64,000 nucleotides of DNA from Reticulitermes speratus (GCA_021186555.1 JAJKFL010000011.1:37332923-37396922), one strand, 5' to 3'. Shown: positions 33,546-45,474, counted from the first letter of the stretch. Program-made: numbers and translations. The notes: generated by a model not told the origin, from the sequence alone.

Positions 33546-33744
33546 TTAGTGTGTCTATTTTACGTTGTCTGTGAGCTTTATCACACGAGCATTTAGCGAC
33601 CTTCGGCGACTTCTGTGAAATAACGCAAGATGAACTGCATGGGGAATTCCCGGCGGATACACGGTGCAAGTGCGATAAAGCTACCGTGACAAGTGCCCAA
33701 GTCTGGACGCGATAAAACGCACCTCACATACGTTTACACTCACA

Positions 33745-33890
33745 CACTGCTCTTTGCCCGCACAGTGTGTTCAAGTGTTTTGTTTGAGTCTCAGTAAACA
33801 GCGGTGTTTCCCCTCAACAGTATTGATTTTCCGGCTCTCCTGATTGAGACAGACAGTGTCTACTGCGCGGTACGAACTCGGTATTTGTGC
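33745..33890 (-). mobile_element. Old solitary 114-bp-type unit, reversed
   Basis: CCGCACAGTGTGTTC, GTGTTTTGTTTGAGTCTCAG, ACAGCGGTG, then GTCTACTGCGCGGTACGAAC follow the order of the reverse complement of one 114-bp monomer, with a diverged middle. Confidence 0.55.
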
Positions 33891-34114
33891 CTCTGTATTA
33901 CGTAATGTGGGCTGCAGACTTCGAAGTGATCCAATCAGGATGTCGTGTTGTCTGTCATTGCTCAATTTCCCGTCATTCTCCGCGCCTGGGGTGTAATAAA
34001 GTCGCTTAACAGGGCACGTCTGTGAGAAACTACACGCTTTCCTGCAGGGTTCCGAAGGATCTGCGAGATTTGAGGTTCTCACAGTATTGACTAGGAACAT
34101 TACTTACTGTCTTT

Positions 34115-34335
34115 TGGGATGTGATGCCGTATAGTCTGGTAGAACGTACCGACGTTTCGAAGGAACCTACTCTCTCCATCTTCAGAATATAATTATCATC
34201 TACATGTCGTTCGCAGAAGACAGTAATCCAAATTTGTGTCATTCTGCCAATGAACGCTGCAAACATGGTGGCTATATTGTCTTATGGGTTATGACACCGT
34301 GTAGTCTGGTAGGTGGGTACCGATGTTGTGATGGT
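34115..34335 (-). mobile_element. Paired dispersed-element termini
   Basis: TGATGCCGTATAGTCTGGTAG with CGACGTTTCGAAGG and CCATCTTCAGAATATA, then again TATGACACCGTGTAGTCTGG near 34284. On the minus strand this reads CTGAAGATGGAGAG...CTTCGAAACGTCGGTACG, a hammerhead-like terminus (helix II GGAG/CTTC). The second piece repeats only the outer part. Confidence 0.5.
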
Positions 34336-34354
34336 CGTAGTTACAGATCTGAGT

Positions 34355-34470
34355 ATGAGTAAAAGTAAAGTTATCCCCGTAGAAGCCATGAAGGCATATG
34401 GGGTAGTGGAGGTACAGCTCCACTCATTCTTAACCTTGGCCCTGGACAGAGGGGGGTACGTGTTGTTTTG
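34355..34470 (-). mobile_element. SINE family 3 tail fragment
   Basis: AAAGTTATCCCCGTAGAAGC, CATGAAGGCATATGGGG and GTGGAGGTACAGCTCCACTC match the 3' part of the longer copy at 59318-59610. The core and head are missing. Confidence 0.65.
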
Positions 34471-34499
34471 TTCGAACTGACGCTGAACACAGGTATTCT

Positions 34500-34635
34500 T
34501 TACTGCACGAGTGCACAACTTTTTCAAAAATTTAGGAGCCACGTCAAAATTCTAGGCGCCAGGTGGTTTACATGCGGCAAGTTCCACACTGAGGACCCAC
34601 AAATTTAGGCGCCACCGTACAATATTTAGTCGCCC
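34500..34635 (+). repeat. Dispersed repeat shared with 45050-45190
   Basis: CAACTTTTTCAAAAATTTAGG, AGCCACGTCAAAATTCTAGG and GAGGACCCACAAATTTAGGC parallel the same series at 45075-45165. The family is unknown to me. Confidence 0.55.
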
Positions 34636-34734
34636 GGCCGACCTGGTGGCCTGGCTATGGGCACCTCTGTGTACTGTGAAATTCATCACGTCAGGGGTGT
34701 AGTGACACTGGCTTGACTATTGGAGCATTGGTTC

Positions 34735-35722
34735 GTGACACTGGACAATCAGATAGCATTTGTTCGTGACACTGGACAATCAGAAGCATTTGTTCGTGAC
34801 ACTGGACAATCAGATAGCATTGTTCGTGACACTGGACAATCAGATAGCATTGTTCATGACACTGGACAATCAGAGAGCATTGTTCGTGACACTGGACAAT
34901 CAGATAGCATTGGTTCGTGACACTGGACAATCAGATAGCATTGGTTCGTGACACTGGACAATCAGATAGCATGGTTCTGACACTGGACAATCAGATAGCA
35001 CTGGTTCATGACACTGGACAATCAGATAGCACTGGTTCATGACACTGGACAATCAGATAGCACTGGTTCATGACACTGGACAATCAGATAGCACTGGTTC
35101 TGGACACTGGACAATCAGATAGCAGTTCATGACACTGGACAACTGGACAATCAGATAGCACTGGTTCATGACACTGGACAACTGACATCAGATAGCATTG
35201 GTTCATGACATGGACAACTGGACAATCAGATAGCACTGGTTCATGACACTGGACAATCAGATAGCACTGGTTCATGACACTGGACAACTGGACAATCAGA
35301 TAGCACTGATTCATGACACTGGACAACTGGACAATCAGATAGCATTGGTTCGTGACACTGGACAATCAGATAGCACTGGTTCATGACACTGGACAATCAG
35401 ATAGCACTGGTTCATGACACTGGACAATCAGATAGCACTGGTTCATGACACTGGACAACTGGACAATCAGATAGCACTGATTCATGACACTGGACAACTG
35501 GACAATCAGATAGCACTGGTTCTGACACTGACAACTGGACAATCAGATAGCACTGGTTCATGACACTGGACAATCAGATAGCACTGGTTCATGACACTGG
35601 ACAACTGACAGTCAGATAGCACTGATCATGGACAACTGGACAATCAGATAGCATGGTTCGTGACACTGGACAATCAGATAGCATGGTTCATGACACTGGA
35701 CAACTGGACAATCAGATAGCCT
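34735..35722. repeat. 31/40-bp tandem array, about 28 copies
   Basis: The basic unit is TTCATGACACTGGACAATCA plus GATAGCACTGG. Some units carry an extra ACAACTGG, i.e. an internal duplication (GGACAACTGGACAATC). Left units read TTCGTGAC and right units TTCATGAC. The middle (about 35095-35640) has many single-base gaps. Confidence 0.95.
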
Positions 35723-35824
35723 GGCTGTCTGAAACAGAAGCAACATGTCTGAACTTGGCAGTGGCAGTGGCATGTGCAGGTTCAGTGCAGTGGACAATGG
35801 ATTACTCTGCCGGATCTTGACTAG

Positions 35825-36060
35825 GTTTTGCGACGGACGACCGAGGAACTAGGGCTCGATTCCCGGCAAGGACAATGTATTTGTCTCTGCTGTTAAGCTT
35901 GCCAACCGACTGTCCGTCCGAGCTGTGACGGTGCGGAAACTCAGATCAGGCCACGACCGCTTCCTTACACGTTCTTTCCAATTCATATTCAAATCATCCT
36001 TCCATTCGACGGTGAGCGTCGTTAAATAAACTGTAAATGTACGTATTTGTATCTCATTCA
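35825..36060 (+). mobile_element. Possible tRNA-head fragment and spacer
   Basis: GACGGACGACCGAGGAACTAG then GGCTCGATTCCCGGCAAGG (B-box-like) at about 35830-35875 resembles the head of a family 3 SINE. What follows does not match the shared core, so the element is cut short. Confidence 0.4.
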
Positions 36061-36584
36061 AGTATGAAACTTAATCATAGCGACGTAGTGTGAAGATGTC
36101 GATGATTCAGAGGCTGGCTATATGGGCCGGAGCTGGATGCTGTGAACACGGTAATGATCATACAGGCGACTGCTGGCTTGTCAACAAGCACTCTCTTCAG
36201 TGCACTTATTGACGCTGAGGCTACAAAAACAATCCCCATGGACCAACTCCCTTTAGATCTGTCTCCAGTCTAGCAACTATCTTCACACGAATGTAGGTCG
36301 CTATAAACAGTGCTTTGGGCTGGTTGACATAGGCCAAAGGGTGCTAGAGGGGAATACAGCGGTAGGCAGAAAGTGAGAAGCCTCGAGGGACGCTAACCTC
36401 TGCAACTGAAGCAGGATTGTTAAATGCGCGGGAATCCGATCACTGTTGATGTACAGCTGCCTACGAATAACCGTAACGGCGTGTACAGTGGTGACCAGCT
36501 ACTTGCTAATTATGGCGCGGGGGTGGAGAGGCAAGCTGTACTGTGCGCACCGCAAAGTGTTGTCAGAGTGTATCAGAAACTTGC
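36061..36584. other. Unassigned spacer
   Basis: No gene or repeat was recognised here. Confidence 0.4.
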
Positions 36585-36735
36585 ACAGTGACACAAGCTA
36601 TGAATGTACTTCGGAAGTGTAAATGTAACGGTGCCTGGCCGTACCGAGGTCAGCCTAACAGCGACCGTGCCGTGCCGACTGCAGCTATGTACACTGTTAG
36701 CTCAGTCAGCAAGTTGTCTGGTCATTACTATGGAT
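36585..36735 (+). repeat. Dispersed repeat shared with 61528-61680
   Basis: AAGCTATGAATGTACTTCGG, CCGAGGTCAGCCTAACAGC, GCAGCTATGTACACTG and CTGGTCATTACTATGG correspond in order to the copy at 61528-61680. The class is unknown. The pogo-like MITE is inserted just after it. Confidence 0.6.
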
Positions 36736-36754
36736 ACAAGTTAGCACCGAATTA

Positions 36755-37083
36755 CAGTGATACCTCGGCTAACAAGATAATTCGTTCCGGAATCACATTC
36801 GTTAGTCGAAACGTGAGCAACTTTCTGCTTCCCTTGGGTTTGTCGCTTACTTTTTTTGGTTGGTAGGTCTCCCCTATGTGATGTGGTCAGCTCATCCCTT
36901 TGTCACACACATACAGACGGAAAAGATAAGCTCCTGGAATGGCCGGACCGTTCATGTTTGCTGCTTTATGTTAGCGCGAGCATCCACTAAAACATTCGTT
37001 AGCCGAGTTCGAAAAACAGCGAAAAAAATCTTCGTTAGCCGAAAAATTCGTTAGCAGGTCACTCTTTAGCCGAGGTATCACTG
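36755..37083. mobile_element. pogo/Tigger-like MITE
   Basis: Inverted ends CAGTGATACCTCGGCTAA (36755) and its complement (to 37083) are flanked by TA on both sides. Inside each end are repeated TTCGTTAG(C/T)CGA motifs near 36780-36812 and 37000-37060, as in pogo-class elements. At 329 bp with no transposase it is non-autonomous. The end resembles mammalian Tigger termini. Confidence 0.88.
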
Positions 37084-37255
37084 TATAAGGAAACAGGACA
37101 TAGGCAAGTGTAGAGCGCTGATCACACAAACAAGTTGCACAGACTGTACGTGAACCGTATCGGCAGATATCGGCTGTTGCAGTGGCAGTGCGGACATGCT
37201 GGGTCTGATACACTTTGGGCGTCATAGCCGGGAGCTTACGAATACAAAGCCCTTG

Positions 37256-37811
37256 TACAGGCCTGGACGCGGGCCGCGATAGCTCAGTCGGTATAGCGAC
37301 TCGCTATGAGCTGGACGGTCCGGGGATCGAATCCCGGTGGGGGCGAGATTTCAGCACCTGTCCAGACCGGCCCTGGGGCCTACCCAGCCTCCTATACAAT
37401 GGGTACCGGGTCATTCCAGGGGTAAAGCGGCCGGGGCGTGGCGTTGACCACCCACCCCCATCTAGCGCCGAGGTTAAAGAAAGAGTAGACTATACCTCTA
37501 CTCCCCCTCTGGGCCTTCATGGCCTGTTGTAGGGTGACCTTTACCTTTTACAGGCCTGGACAGGCCCTGAGGGTTCCAGGAGGTTGAGACTCCCAGATTT
37601 ATAGACAATCGGCACATGAAGGTGGTAAGGTTGTCAGCCCTACGCACCGACCGCCTTTACCCCGCAGGAAATATTGCTGGTACTCATTTCTTTTAGAGGC
37701 TGAGTCTACCCCAGGGTCATAGGATTATGTCAATGACACTATCGCGAATCGAACCCGCGACCTTCCGGCTTGTAGCGCAGTGCCTCAAGCTACTGCGCCA
37801 CCGCGTGCCCC
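37256..37811 (-). mobile_element. SINE family 2, split by a family 1 SINE
   Basis: Reading down from 37811: GGGGCACGCGGTGGCGCAGTA (A box), GGTCGCGGGTTCGATTCG (B box), the core CTGGGGTAGACTCAGCC and GGGGTAAAGGCGGTCGG, then a tail ending GGCCTGTCCAGGCCTGTA. The tail is interrupted at 37269-37548. A near relative is at 57537-57815 on the other strand. Confidence 0.88.
37269..37548 (+). mobile_element. SINE family 1, intact, with 13-bp TSD
   Basis: The head GGGCCGCGATAGCTCAGTCGG (A box), B-box GGGGATCGAATCCCGG, the shared core and a tail ending GACCTTTACCTTT make up 280 bp. It is flanked by perfect 13-bp direct repeats TACAGGCCTGGAC at 37256-37268 and 37549-37561. The target lies inside the tail of a family 2 SINE, so family 1 moved later at this site. 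Confidence 0.95.
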
Positions 37812-38585
37812 ACGATACAAGGTACAGGTACAAAACGTTGTCGGGCAAGTGGCTGAGTGTCACTGGCACTTTATTTACGGCACTCTCCGTGCCGTCTGTG
37901 CATATCGGTGTTATCAGCGGCACACGTGATGTGCTGACCAGCTGAGAGTGACGTCACAACGTGTGCAGTGACAACCATACTGTACTGAAGGGCGTAAGTG
38001 AAATTCTACCCGCACTTTCTACATTTTTTGTCCGATTCGGATAAAATTAGGCGTAGGACACGCCCTCACAAATTTTCTGACAGTGACTTTTCGTGAAAAT
38101 CGTCTCAGTGAAGGACATACCTCACAGACGCAAATAAATTTCTACCCGTACTTCCCACATTTATTGTGCCATTTGTGTGAAATTCGGTACACGAGACCTG
38201 CACATAATGCTGTTTGTGAGTTTCGTGAAAATCGGCCTTACTTTGGTTATGGGCGTGACTGAAATTACAGCCACGCGTGTACCGTGACACCGTACGATGT
38301 TCTGGAAGTAAAAAACGCCTTGATAAAGTCTGTACTGCGTCACGGAGTACAAAACAGGCTGCAGTCTTGTTTCGTGTTATCGTATACACAAGTCGTGCGT
38401 TGTAATAGCACTTTGTTCCACTGACCACTGCCAGTAAATGAATGGCGTTACACTGGCGGCGTGAGAGACAGCGAGCAGTTCAGTTTGTATCTCGACGTGG
38501 CGTTGAAATCTCCAGCCTTGAGCTGTAACCGTTCAATCTCTTAGAGACCAAAATTAACCTGAATTATATATAAAAGACACGTTTC
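37812..38585. other. Spacer with two diverged direct repeats
   Basis: Two related stretches of about 130 bp (about 37997-38105 and 38130-38255) share ATTTCTACCCG(C/T)ACTT and TTTCGTGAAAATCG. Such stretches are common in transposon debris of insects. TATATAAAA at about 38565 precedes the next 114-bp array. Confidence 0.5.
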
Positions 38586-39572
38586 GTACGCGCAGTAAAC
38601 ACACTCCGTCTCAGTTATACAAACCAGTCAGTTAATGTTGTACAGTGAAATAATCGCTGTTTGTTCTGAGATCCACACAAAACACATAAATACAGTCCGT
38701 ACCGCGCAGTAAACACACTCCGTCTCAGTTATACAAACCAGTCAGTTAATGTTGTACAGTGAAATAATCGCTGTTTGTTCTGAGATCCACACAAAACACA
38801 TAAATACAGTCCGTACCGCGCAGTAAACACACTCCGTCTCAGTTATACAAACCAGTCAGTTAATGTTGTACAGTGAAATAATCGCTGTTTGTTCTGAGAT
38901 CCACACAAAACACATAAATACAGTCCGTACCGCGCAGTAAACACACTCCGTCTCAGTTATACAAACCAGTCAGTTAATGCTGTACAGTGAAATAATCGCT
39001 GTTTGTTCTGAGATCCACAAAAACACATAAATACAGTCCGTACCGCGCAGTAAACACACACTCCGTCTCAGTTATACAAACCAGTCAGTTAAATGTCTGT
39101 ACAGTGAAATAATCGCTGTTTGTTCTGAGATCCACACAAAACACATAATACAGTCCGTACCGCGCAGTAAACACTCCGTCTCAGTTATACAAACCAGTCA
39201 GTTAATGTTGTACAGTGAATAATCGCTGTTTGTTCTGAGATCCACACAAAACACATAAATACAGTCCGTACCGCGCAGTAAACACCGTCTCAGTTATACA
39301 AACCAGTCAGTTAATGTTGTACAGTGAAATAATGCTGTTTGTTCTGAGATCCACACAAAACACATAAATACAGTCCGTACCGCGCAGTAAACACACTCCG
39401 TCTCAGTTATACAAACCAGTCAGTTAATGTTGTACAGTGAAATAATCGCTGTTGTTCTAGATCCACACAAAACCATAATAATCCGTACGCGCAGTAACAC
39501 TCGCTCAGTTATACAACCAGTCATTATGTCGTGAAATAATCGCTGTTGTTTGAGATCCACAAAAACACATAA
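38586..39572 (+). repeat. 114-bp array, second copy, about 9 units
   Basis: The same unit as at 12584, preceded by AAAATTAACCTGAATTATA and TATAAAAGACACG. The last two units (about 39445-39572) are full of single-base losses. This copy lacks the 5' segment seen at 12020 and 43620. Confidence 0.95.
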
Positions 39573-39705
39573 TACTGGTGGGCAAACGTAGAATTTGTGA
39601 TGTTAAACGTGGTGGTACATATAGTAACCACTGGGCGCAGAGGTTACTGTATGTACCACCTGCTTTAACATAAACGTGCGTTGTGGGCACACAGTGTAAT
39701 AAATA
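39573..39705. mobile_element. Inverted pair of element 3' segments
   Basis: GTGGTGGTACATATAGTAACC (39610-39630) and GGTTACTGTATGTACCACC (39644-39662) begin two head-to-head copies of the 3' segment of the 114-bp element, the second running back to CACACAGTGTAAT. The spacer is short, so RNA from it would fold on itself. Confidence 0.75.
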
Positions 39706-39989
39706 GCCTGTCGTGTGTCATTATCACAACACAGCATTATGCGGCTGAGCTTTGTAATGCAGATGCTGTATGTTTATTGCGAGGTTTGAATTTCGTTCAA
39801 GAACACGGTAGTATAGCCGGAGATATACCCCAGGCGTTTAGAATGTAACGTTCACTAGTGGAGGTAAGGCTCCACGTATTGTAGAAGTAAAATTTCTGTC
39901 GTAATGTTTCATGTTCCGTTTCCGGTTCAAATCCCAGACGCCACTAGGACTGTATCATGAATATCGCAGTGCCGAACAGCCGACATGAC

Positions 39990-40492
39990 ACCGCTAACTA
40001 ACTAACTAACTAACTCCATGTAGCACAGATCTTCTTGAGAAGCTAACAGTTCCTCAGCTAGTCAGAAATTCCCCACGTTTTATGGAACCCGAAAGCTTCA
40101 TTACCGCACTCACAACAGCCCGCCACCTGTCCCTATCCTGAGCCATATCAATCCAGTCCATGCCTCCCATCACACTTCTTGAAGATCCATTTTAATATTA
40201 TCCTCCCATCTACGCCTGGGTCTTCCAAGTGGTCTCCTTCCCTCACGTCTCCCCACGCTCCAAGTTCCAAATCTCATATTCCTTTTCCGTTGCTTAAGTT
40301 GTCCAGGTCCGAGGATTTGCGATGTTTCGTAACTTGGTAATTTTTTACGGTGAGGAGTTGTTAGCACCTCACCCAACCCCCTGGAGGACCACCCCTTGTC
40401 GGCTGTCCATGACTGCTTATTCAATATTTTCGCAGCTACCCTCCATATCCACAGGCCGTTCCTCCATCCGCAACCTGAGGACGCGCCATGCC
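39990..40492 (-). mobile_element. LINE ORF2 C-terminus and 3' tail
   Basis: On the minus strand the fragment includes [19 protein letters not shown] in a shifted frame, then [19 protein letters not shown] coding, a 3' UTR and a (GTTA)n tail, seen as CTAACTAACTAACTAACTAA at 39995-40016. The 5' part (ADKGWSSRGLGEV, about 40395) matches a region this LINE type often carries. It borders the 23-bp array. Confidence 0.8.
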
Positions 40493-41255
40493 GTGGTGAC
40501 AGGGACCGACTTATCGTGGTGACAGGGACCGATTATCGTGTGACAGACCGATTATCGTGGTGACAGGGACCGACTTATCGTGGTGACAGGGACAGACTTA
40601 TCGTGGTGACAGGGACAGACTTATCGTGGTGACAGGGACAGACTTATCGTGGTGACAGGGACAGACTTATCGTGGTGACAGGGACCCACTTATCGAGGTA
40701 ACAGGGACAGATTATCGTGGTGACAGGGACCCACTTATCATGGTGACAGGGACAGACTTATCGTGGTGACAGGGACAGACTTATCGTGGTGACAGGACAG
40801 ACTTATCGTGGTGACAGGACGACTTATCGTGGTGACAGGGACAGACTTATCGTGGTGACAGGGACAGACTTATCGTGGTGACAGGGACAGACGTGTCGTG
40901 GTGACAGGGGCCCACTTATCATGGGGACAGTGGCCCATTTATCATGGGGACAGGGACCCACTTATCATGGCTACAGGGACCCACTTATCATGGCTACAGG
41001 GACCCACTTATCACGGTGACAGGGACAGACTTATCACGGTGACGGAAACTATCACGGTGACAGACAGACTTATCGTGGTGACAGGGACAGACTTATCGTG
41101 GTGACAGGGACAGACTTATCGTGGTGAAGGGACCCACTTATCGTGGTGACAGGGACCCACTTATCGTGGTGACAGGGACCCACTTATCATGGTGAAAGGG
41201 GCCCACTTATCGTGGTGACAGGGACCCACTTATCATGGGGACAGGGACCCACTTT
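40493..41255. repeat. 23-bp minisatellite, about 33 copies
   Basis: The unit is CTTATCGTGGTGACAGGGAC plus AGA or CCA. Subtypes (AGA, CCC, ATCATGG, ATCACGG) come in runs, and a few units are shortened. Confidence 0.95.
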
Positions 41256-41540
41256 TCACCGCTGTATTCAAGCACTTACGAATGTACAGTGTCCCTCCTA
41301 TCGTGTCCCCGATCAGCTATCGCTGGATGTCCCGGCAGATGCACGCTTGCTATATGGCCATGCTCGGGGAGAGGATACAGCGTGAACAACCGTCATGCCA
41401 TTGGCTCTACGGTGGCCCCATTTGTGTCATATCGATTACAATCGATATGTGGACTAGTCATAATTCATGCCCGCCTGATTAGAAATCGCGGAGGTGTTTG
41501 TAGCGCAGCGACTGCGGTAAGGAACGTCGTACACTCAACA

Positions 41541-41825
41541 CACACATAAAATTGTCCCTGTGAATGTTTCGAAGCCCTTTGAGGGAGTGGAGATACAGCT
41601 CCACTCATTCTTAAGCTCGCCACTTAGACGAAGGTGAGTGGTCAGCTTCACGCCAGGGGAAACAGCTCCCAGTACATGTCGAATAGGAGGCTGGTTGGGC
41701 CCAAGGCCGGGTGGGCGCCTTGGAATAGACATAAATTTCGCCTCTGCCGGGAATTGAACCACAGTTCCTCGGATTGTGATCCCGTAGCGTAGTCACATGA
41801 CCGGATGCTACCGCAGGCTCATCCC
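41541..41825 (-). mobile_element. SINE family 3
   Basis: From 41825 downward: a tRNA-like head, GTGGTTCAATTCCCGG (B box), a variant of the shared core (GGGCCCAACCAGCCTCCTAT, ACTGGGAGCTGTTTCCCC) and the tail GAGTGGAGCTGTATCTCCAC. Substitutions are numerous. Confidence 0.75.
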
Positions 41826-42205
41826 AGTACAAGCAGTACTTTTGTGTCGATGTAGATAAGTAAATGTGTTAGCTAAACATGAAGGTTTTGCGTTTAAAGT
41901 TTCCTGTCTCAAGGTCATCCATGCTTTCGGGTTGCGTTGCGCCATAACATTTTTTTTTTGCAGATTTCTGTATGAGGAAACATATTTGGCTTAGATTCGT
42001 TCCTACGTATGCAATTCCGCGTGTCAAATTTAAACCATATTTTGTGGCGTCGCAAGCATTATGTTGAATTTAGGTCACGCTCTGTGGTTGACCTGACATT
42101 GAGTGTAATTACGTATTTGTGTTTCAGTTGTTGTAGATGACTTAGGAAAACTGCACAAAATCAGGTGCACCACGTTTTAAACCTGGCAGTTGATACGTTG
42201 TCCTT
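41826..42205. other. Unassigned spacer
   Basis: No gene or repeat was recognised between the SINE and the reversed 114-bp element. Confidence 0.4.
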
Positions 42206-43095
42206 AGCTGTTTAAAGCCCAGTGGTTATTATACGTACCACCAGGTTTAACATCAACAATTCTGCGTTCTGCCCACACAGTGTATTTATGTGTTTTGTGT
42301 GGATCTCAGAACAAACAGCGATTATTTCACTGTACAACATTAACTGACTGTTTGTATAACTGAGACGGAGTGTGTTTACTGCGCGGTACGGACTGTATTT
42401 ATGTGTTTTGTGTGGATCTCAGAACAAACAGCGATTATTTCACTGTACAACATTAACTGACTGGTTTGTATAACTGAGACGGAGTGTGTTTACTGCGCGG
42501 TACGGACTGTATTTATGGTTTTTGTGTGGATCTCAGAACAAACAGCGATTATTTCACTGTACAACATTAACTGACTGGTTTGTGTAACTGAGATGGAGTG
42601 TGTTTACTGCGCGGTACGGACTGTATTTATGTGTTTTGTGTGGATCTCAGAACAAACAGCGATTATTTTACTGTACAGCATTAACTGACTGGTTTGTATA
42701 ACTGAGACGGAGTGTGTTTACTGCGCGGTACGGACTGTATTTATGTGTTTTGTGTGGATCTCAGAACAAACAGCGATTATTTCACTGTACAGCATTAACT
42801 GACTGGTTTGTATAACTGAGACGGAGTGTGTTTACTGCGCGGTACGGACTGTATTTATGTGTTTTGTGTGGATCTCAGAACAAACAGCGATTATTTCACT
42901 GTACAACATTAACTGACTGGTTTGTATAACTGAGACGGAGTGTGTTTACTGCGCGGTACGGACTGTATTTATGTGTTTTGTGTGGATCTCAGAACAAACA
43001 GCGATTATTTCACTGTACAGCATTAACTGACTGGTTTGTATAACTGAGACGGAGTGTGTTTACTGCGAGGGACGGACTGAGTATTTAAATATAAT
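42206..43095 (-). repeat. 114-bp element, reversed, 7 units
   Basis: The 3' segment (42206-42282, GCCCAGTGGTTATTATACG and GCCCACACAGTG) comes first, then seven reversed monomers to about 43083. The far side reads ATTTAAATATAATTCAGG, the complement of the TATA-containing flank seen at 38555. This is a complete small copy of the family. Confidence 0.93.
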
Positions 43096-43610
43096 TCAGG
43101 TTAATTTTACACTTTTACCAGCGACGTGAACAACGATTACAATATTCTGTCTCAAAGTGACTCTGGTTTCCGTATTGCGAATCATCGATTATTGCTGATT
43201 TGTATGCTACACGTAATCGTCGTCTCTATTTGCCTGTAACAACACCAGGAGCAAGGGTCGTTCAATAGCCCATGACAAGAACTAACAACCCAGTTGCTAA
43301 TGCAATGACCTGAAAATTTTCCCAGAATTTGACATTCATGCTCGCGAGTTATCGATTAGTATCGATATAGTGTCCTACCTCCGACGAGAGCAGTGATCCC
43401 CAGTAGCGCTGCTGCGGTGCCGGAGGAATGGATCATCCCTCTTCGGGGCGTCTGCAGTGCTGTCACTCCCTCTGCCGCCAAGACAGTATCACTGCGTGGT
43501 CTTACTGCTGGCTGCGACTAGACCTCGGAGCCACGCGCATGCGCAGGGCCACATCTCGATACTGATCGATGCCCAGCACAACTCGCGACACACAAGTCGA
43601 CTCATATGAC
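43096..43610. other. Unassigned spacer
   Basis: ATCGATTAGTATCGATATAG near 43350 is a short imperfect palindrome. I recognise nothing else. Confidence 0.4.
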
Positions 43611-43614
43611 GGTA

Positions 43615-45000
43615 CTTTGCTACCAATGCTCCCCGATTTCCGCAATAGCATAGCTTTTAGAAGGCTCCCAGGCATCTCCCGTTTGCCCTTCTGGTAAGAG
43701 CAACATGCAGATGATAATGACAATGGAATGCTATTAATGGGGGAAATGCATTAAAAACTAAGATCAACCTAAATTGTATATAAACACTCAGCTCGTACCG
43801 CGCAGTAAACACACTCCGCCTCAGGTATACAAACCAGTCAGTTAATGTTGTACAGTGAAATAATCGCTGTTTGTTCTGAGATCCACACAAAACACATAAA
43901 TACAGTCCGTACCGCGCAGTAAACACACTCCGTCTCAGTTATACAAACCAGTCAGTTAATGTTGTACAGTGAAATAATCGCTGTTTGTTCTGAGATCCAC
44001 ACAAAACACATAAATACAGTCCGTACCGCGCAGTAAACACACTGCGTCTCAGTTATACAAACCAGTCAGTTAATGTTGTACAGTGAAATAATCGCTGTTT
44101 GTTCTGAGATCCACACAAAACACATAAATACAGTCCGTACCGCGCAGTAAACACACTCCGTCTCAGTTATACAAACCAGTCAGTTAATGTTGTACAGTGA
44201 AATAATCGCTGTTTGTTCTGAGATCCACACAAAACACATAAATACAGTCCGTACCGCGCAGTAAACACACTCCGTCTCAGTTATACAAACCAGTCAGTTA
44301 ATGTTGTACAGTGAAATAATCGCTGTTTGTTCTGAGATCCACACAAAACTCATAAATACAGTCCGTACCGCGCAGTAAACACACTCCGTCTCAGTTATAC
44401 AAACCAGTCAGTTAATGTTGTACAGTGAAATAATCGCTGTTTGTTCTGAGATCCACACAAAACACATAAATACAGTCCGTACCGCGCAGTAAACACACTC
44501 CGTCTCAGTTATACAAACCAGTCAGTTAATGCTGTACAGTGAAATAATCGCTGCTTGTTCTGAGATCCACACAAAACACATAAATACAGTCCGTACCGCG
44601 CAGTAAACACACTCCGTCTCAGTTATACAAACCAGTCAGTTAATGTTGTACAGTGAAATAATCGCTGTTTGTTCTGAGATCCACACAAAACACATAAATA
44701 CAGTCCGTACCGCGCAGTAAACACACTCCGTCTCAGTTATACAAACCAGTCAGTTAATGTTGTACAGTGAAATAATCGCTGTTTGTTCTGAGATCCACAC
44801 AAAACACATAAATACAGTCCGTACCGCGCAGTAAACACACTCCGTCTCAGTTATACAAACCAGTCAGTTAATGTTGTACAGTGAAATAATCGCTGTTTGT
44901 TCTGAGATCCACACAAAACACATAAATACACTGTGTGGGCAGAACGTAGAATTTGTGAATGTTAGACGTGGTGGTACATATAGTGACCACTGGACTTTGA
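43615..45000 (+). mobile_element. 114-bp-repeat element, fullest copy, 10 units
   Basis: The 5' segment 43615-43790 matches 12020-12165 and ends with TATATAAA at 43777-43784. Ten monomers of 114 bp follow (43791-44928), then the 3' segment 44929-45000. No reading frame of any length was found, and the ends show no LTR or inverted repeat. Units preceded by a TATA box recall the tandem promoter monomers at the 5' end of some LINEs. Confidence 0.85.
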
Positions 45001-45049
45001 ACGGTGAAGTGGTTTTGAACGGTGATTGTAAGCTCTGAACAATATGTGG

Positions 45050-45195
45050 AGACTGTTTAAGGAAGGGGTGCCCAGCTTTTCCAAAAGTCTAGGAGCCACC
45101 TTAAAATTCCAGGCGTTGAAAGACGACACAAGCAACTTCCATACTGACGACCCACAAATAGTAGGCGCTGCCTTACAAATGACTTGTGCATCCCT
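45050..45195 (+). repeat. Dispersed repeat shared with 34500-34635
   Basis: AGCTTTTCCAAAAGTCTAGG, AGCCACCTTAAAATTCCAGG and GACGACCCACAAATAGTAGGC follow the same order as the other copy. Confidence 0.55.
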
Positions 45196-45474
45196 GGTTA
45201 CAGGACTTCCAACTGCAATATCAAAGATGGATCCAAAATTCCAGTTCTGAGTACAGAATTGCAACTGCTAACAGTTTTGGCACAGAAAACTTGACATAGG
45301 TGTTTCGGCATACAGAAAGCTTCGATTCATTTCGTCGTGTGACGCCCAGCGCTGTCAGGCAGGCCGCCTAACTGTTCGGCACGTCACTCAGACTGAACGT
45401 GACGTTACGTAGAACGTACGAAGCGTAAAGGTGCACATTTGGTAGTCCAGCTACAGAGGGATTAGAGCAGGGTG

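Noticed and set aside
37269..37350. tRNA gene with A and B boxes
   Set aside because: It is the head of a SINE: no matching acceptor stem, and it continues into the SINE core with a target-site duplication.
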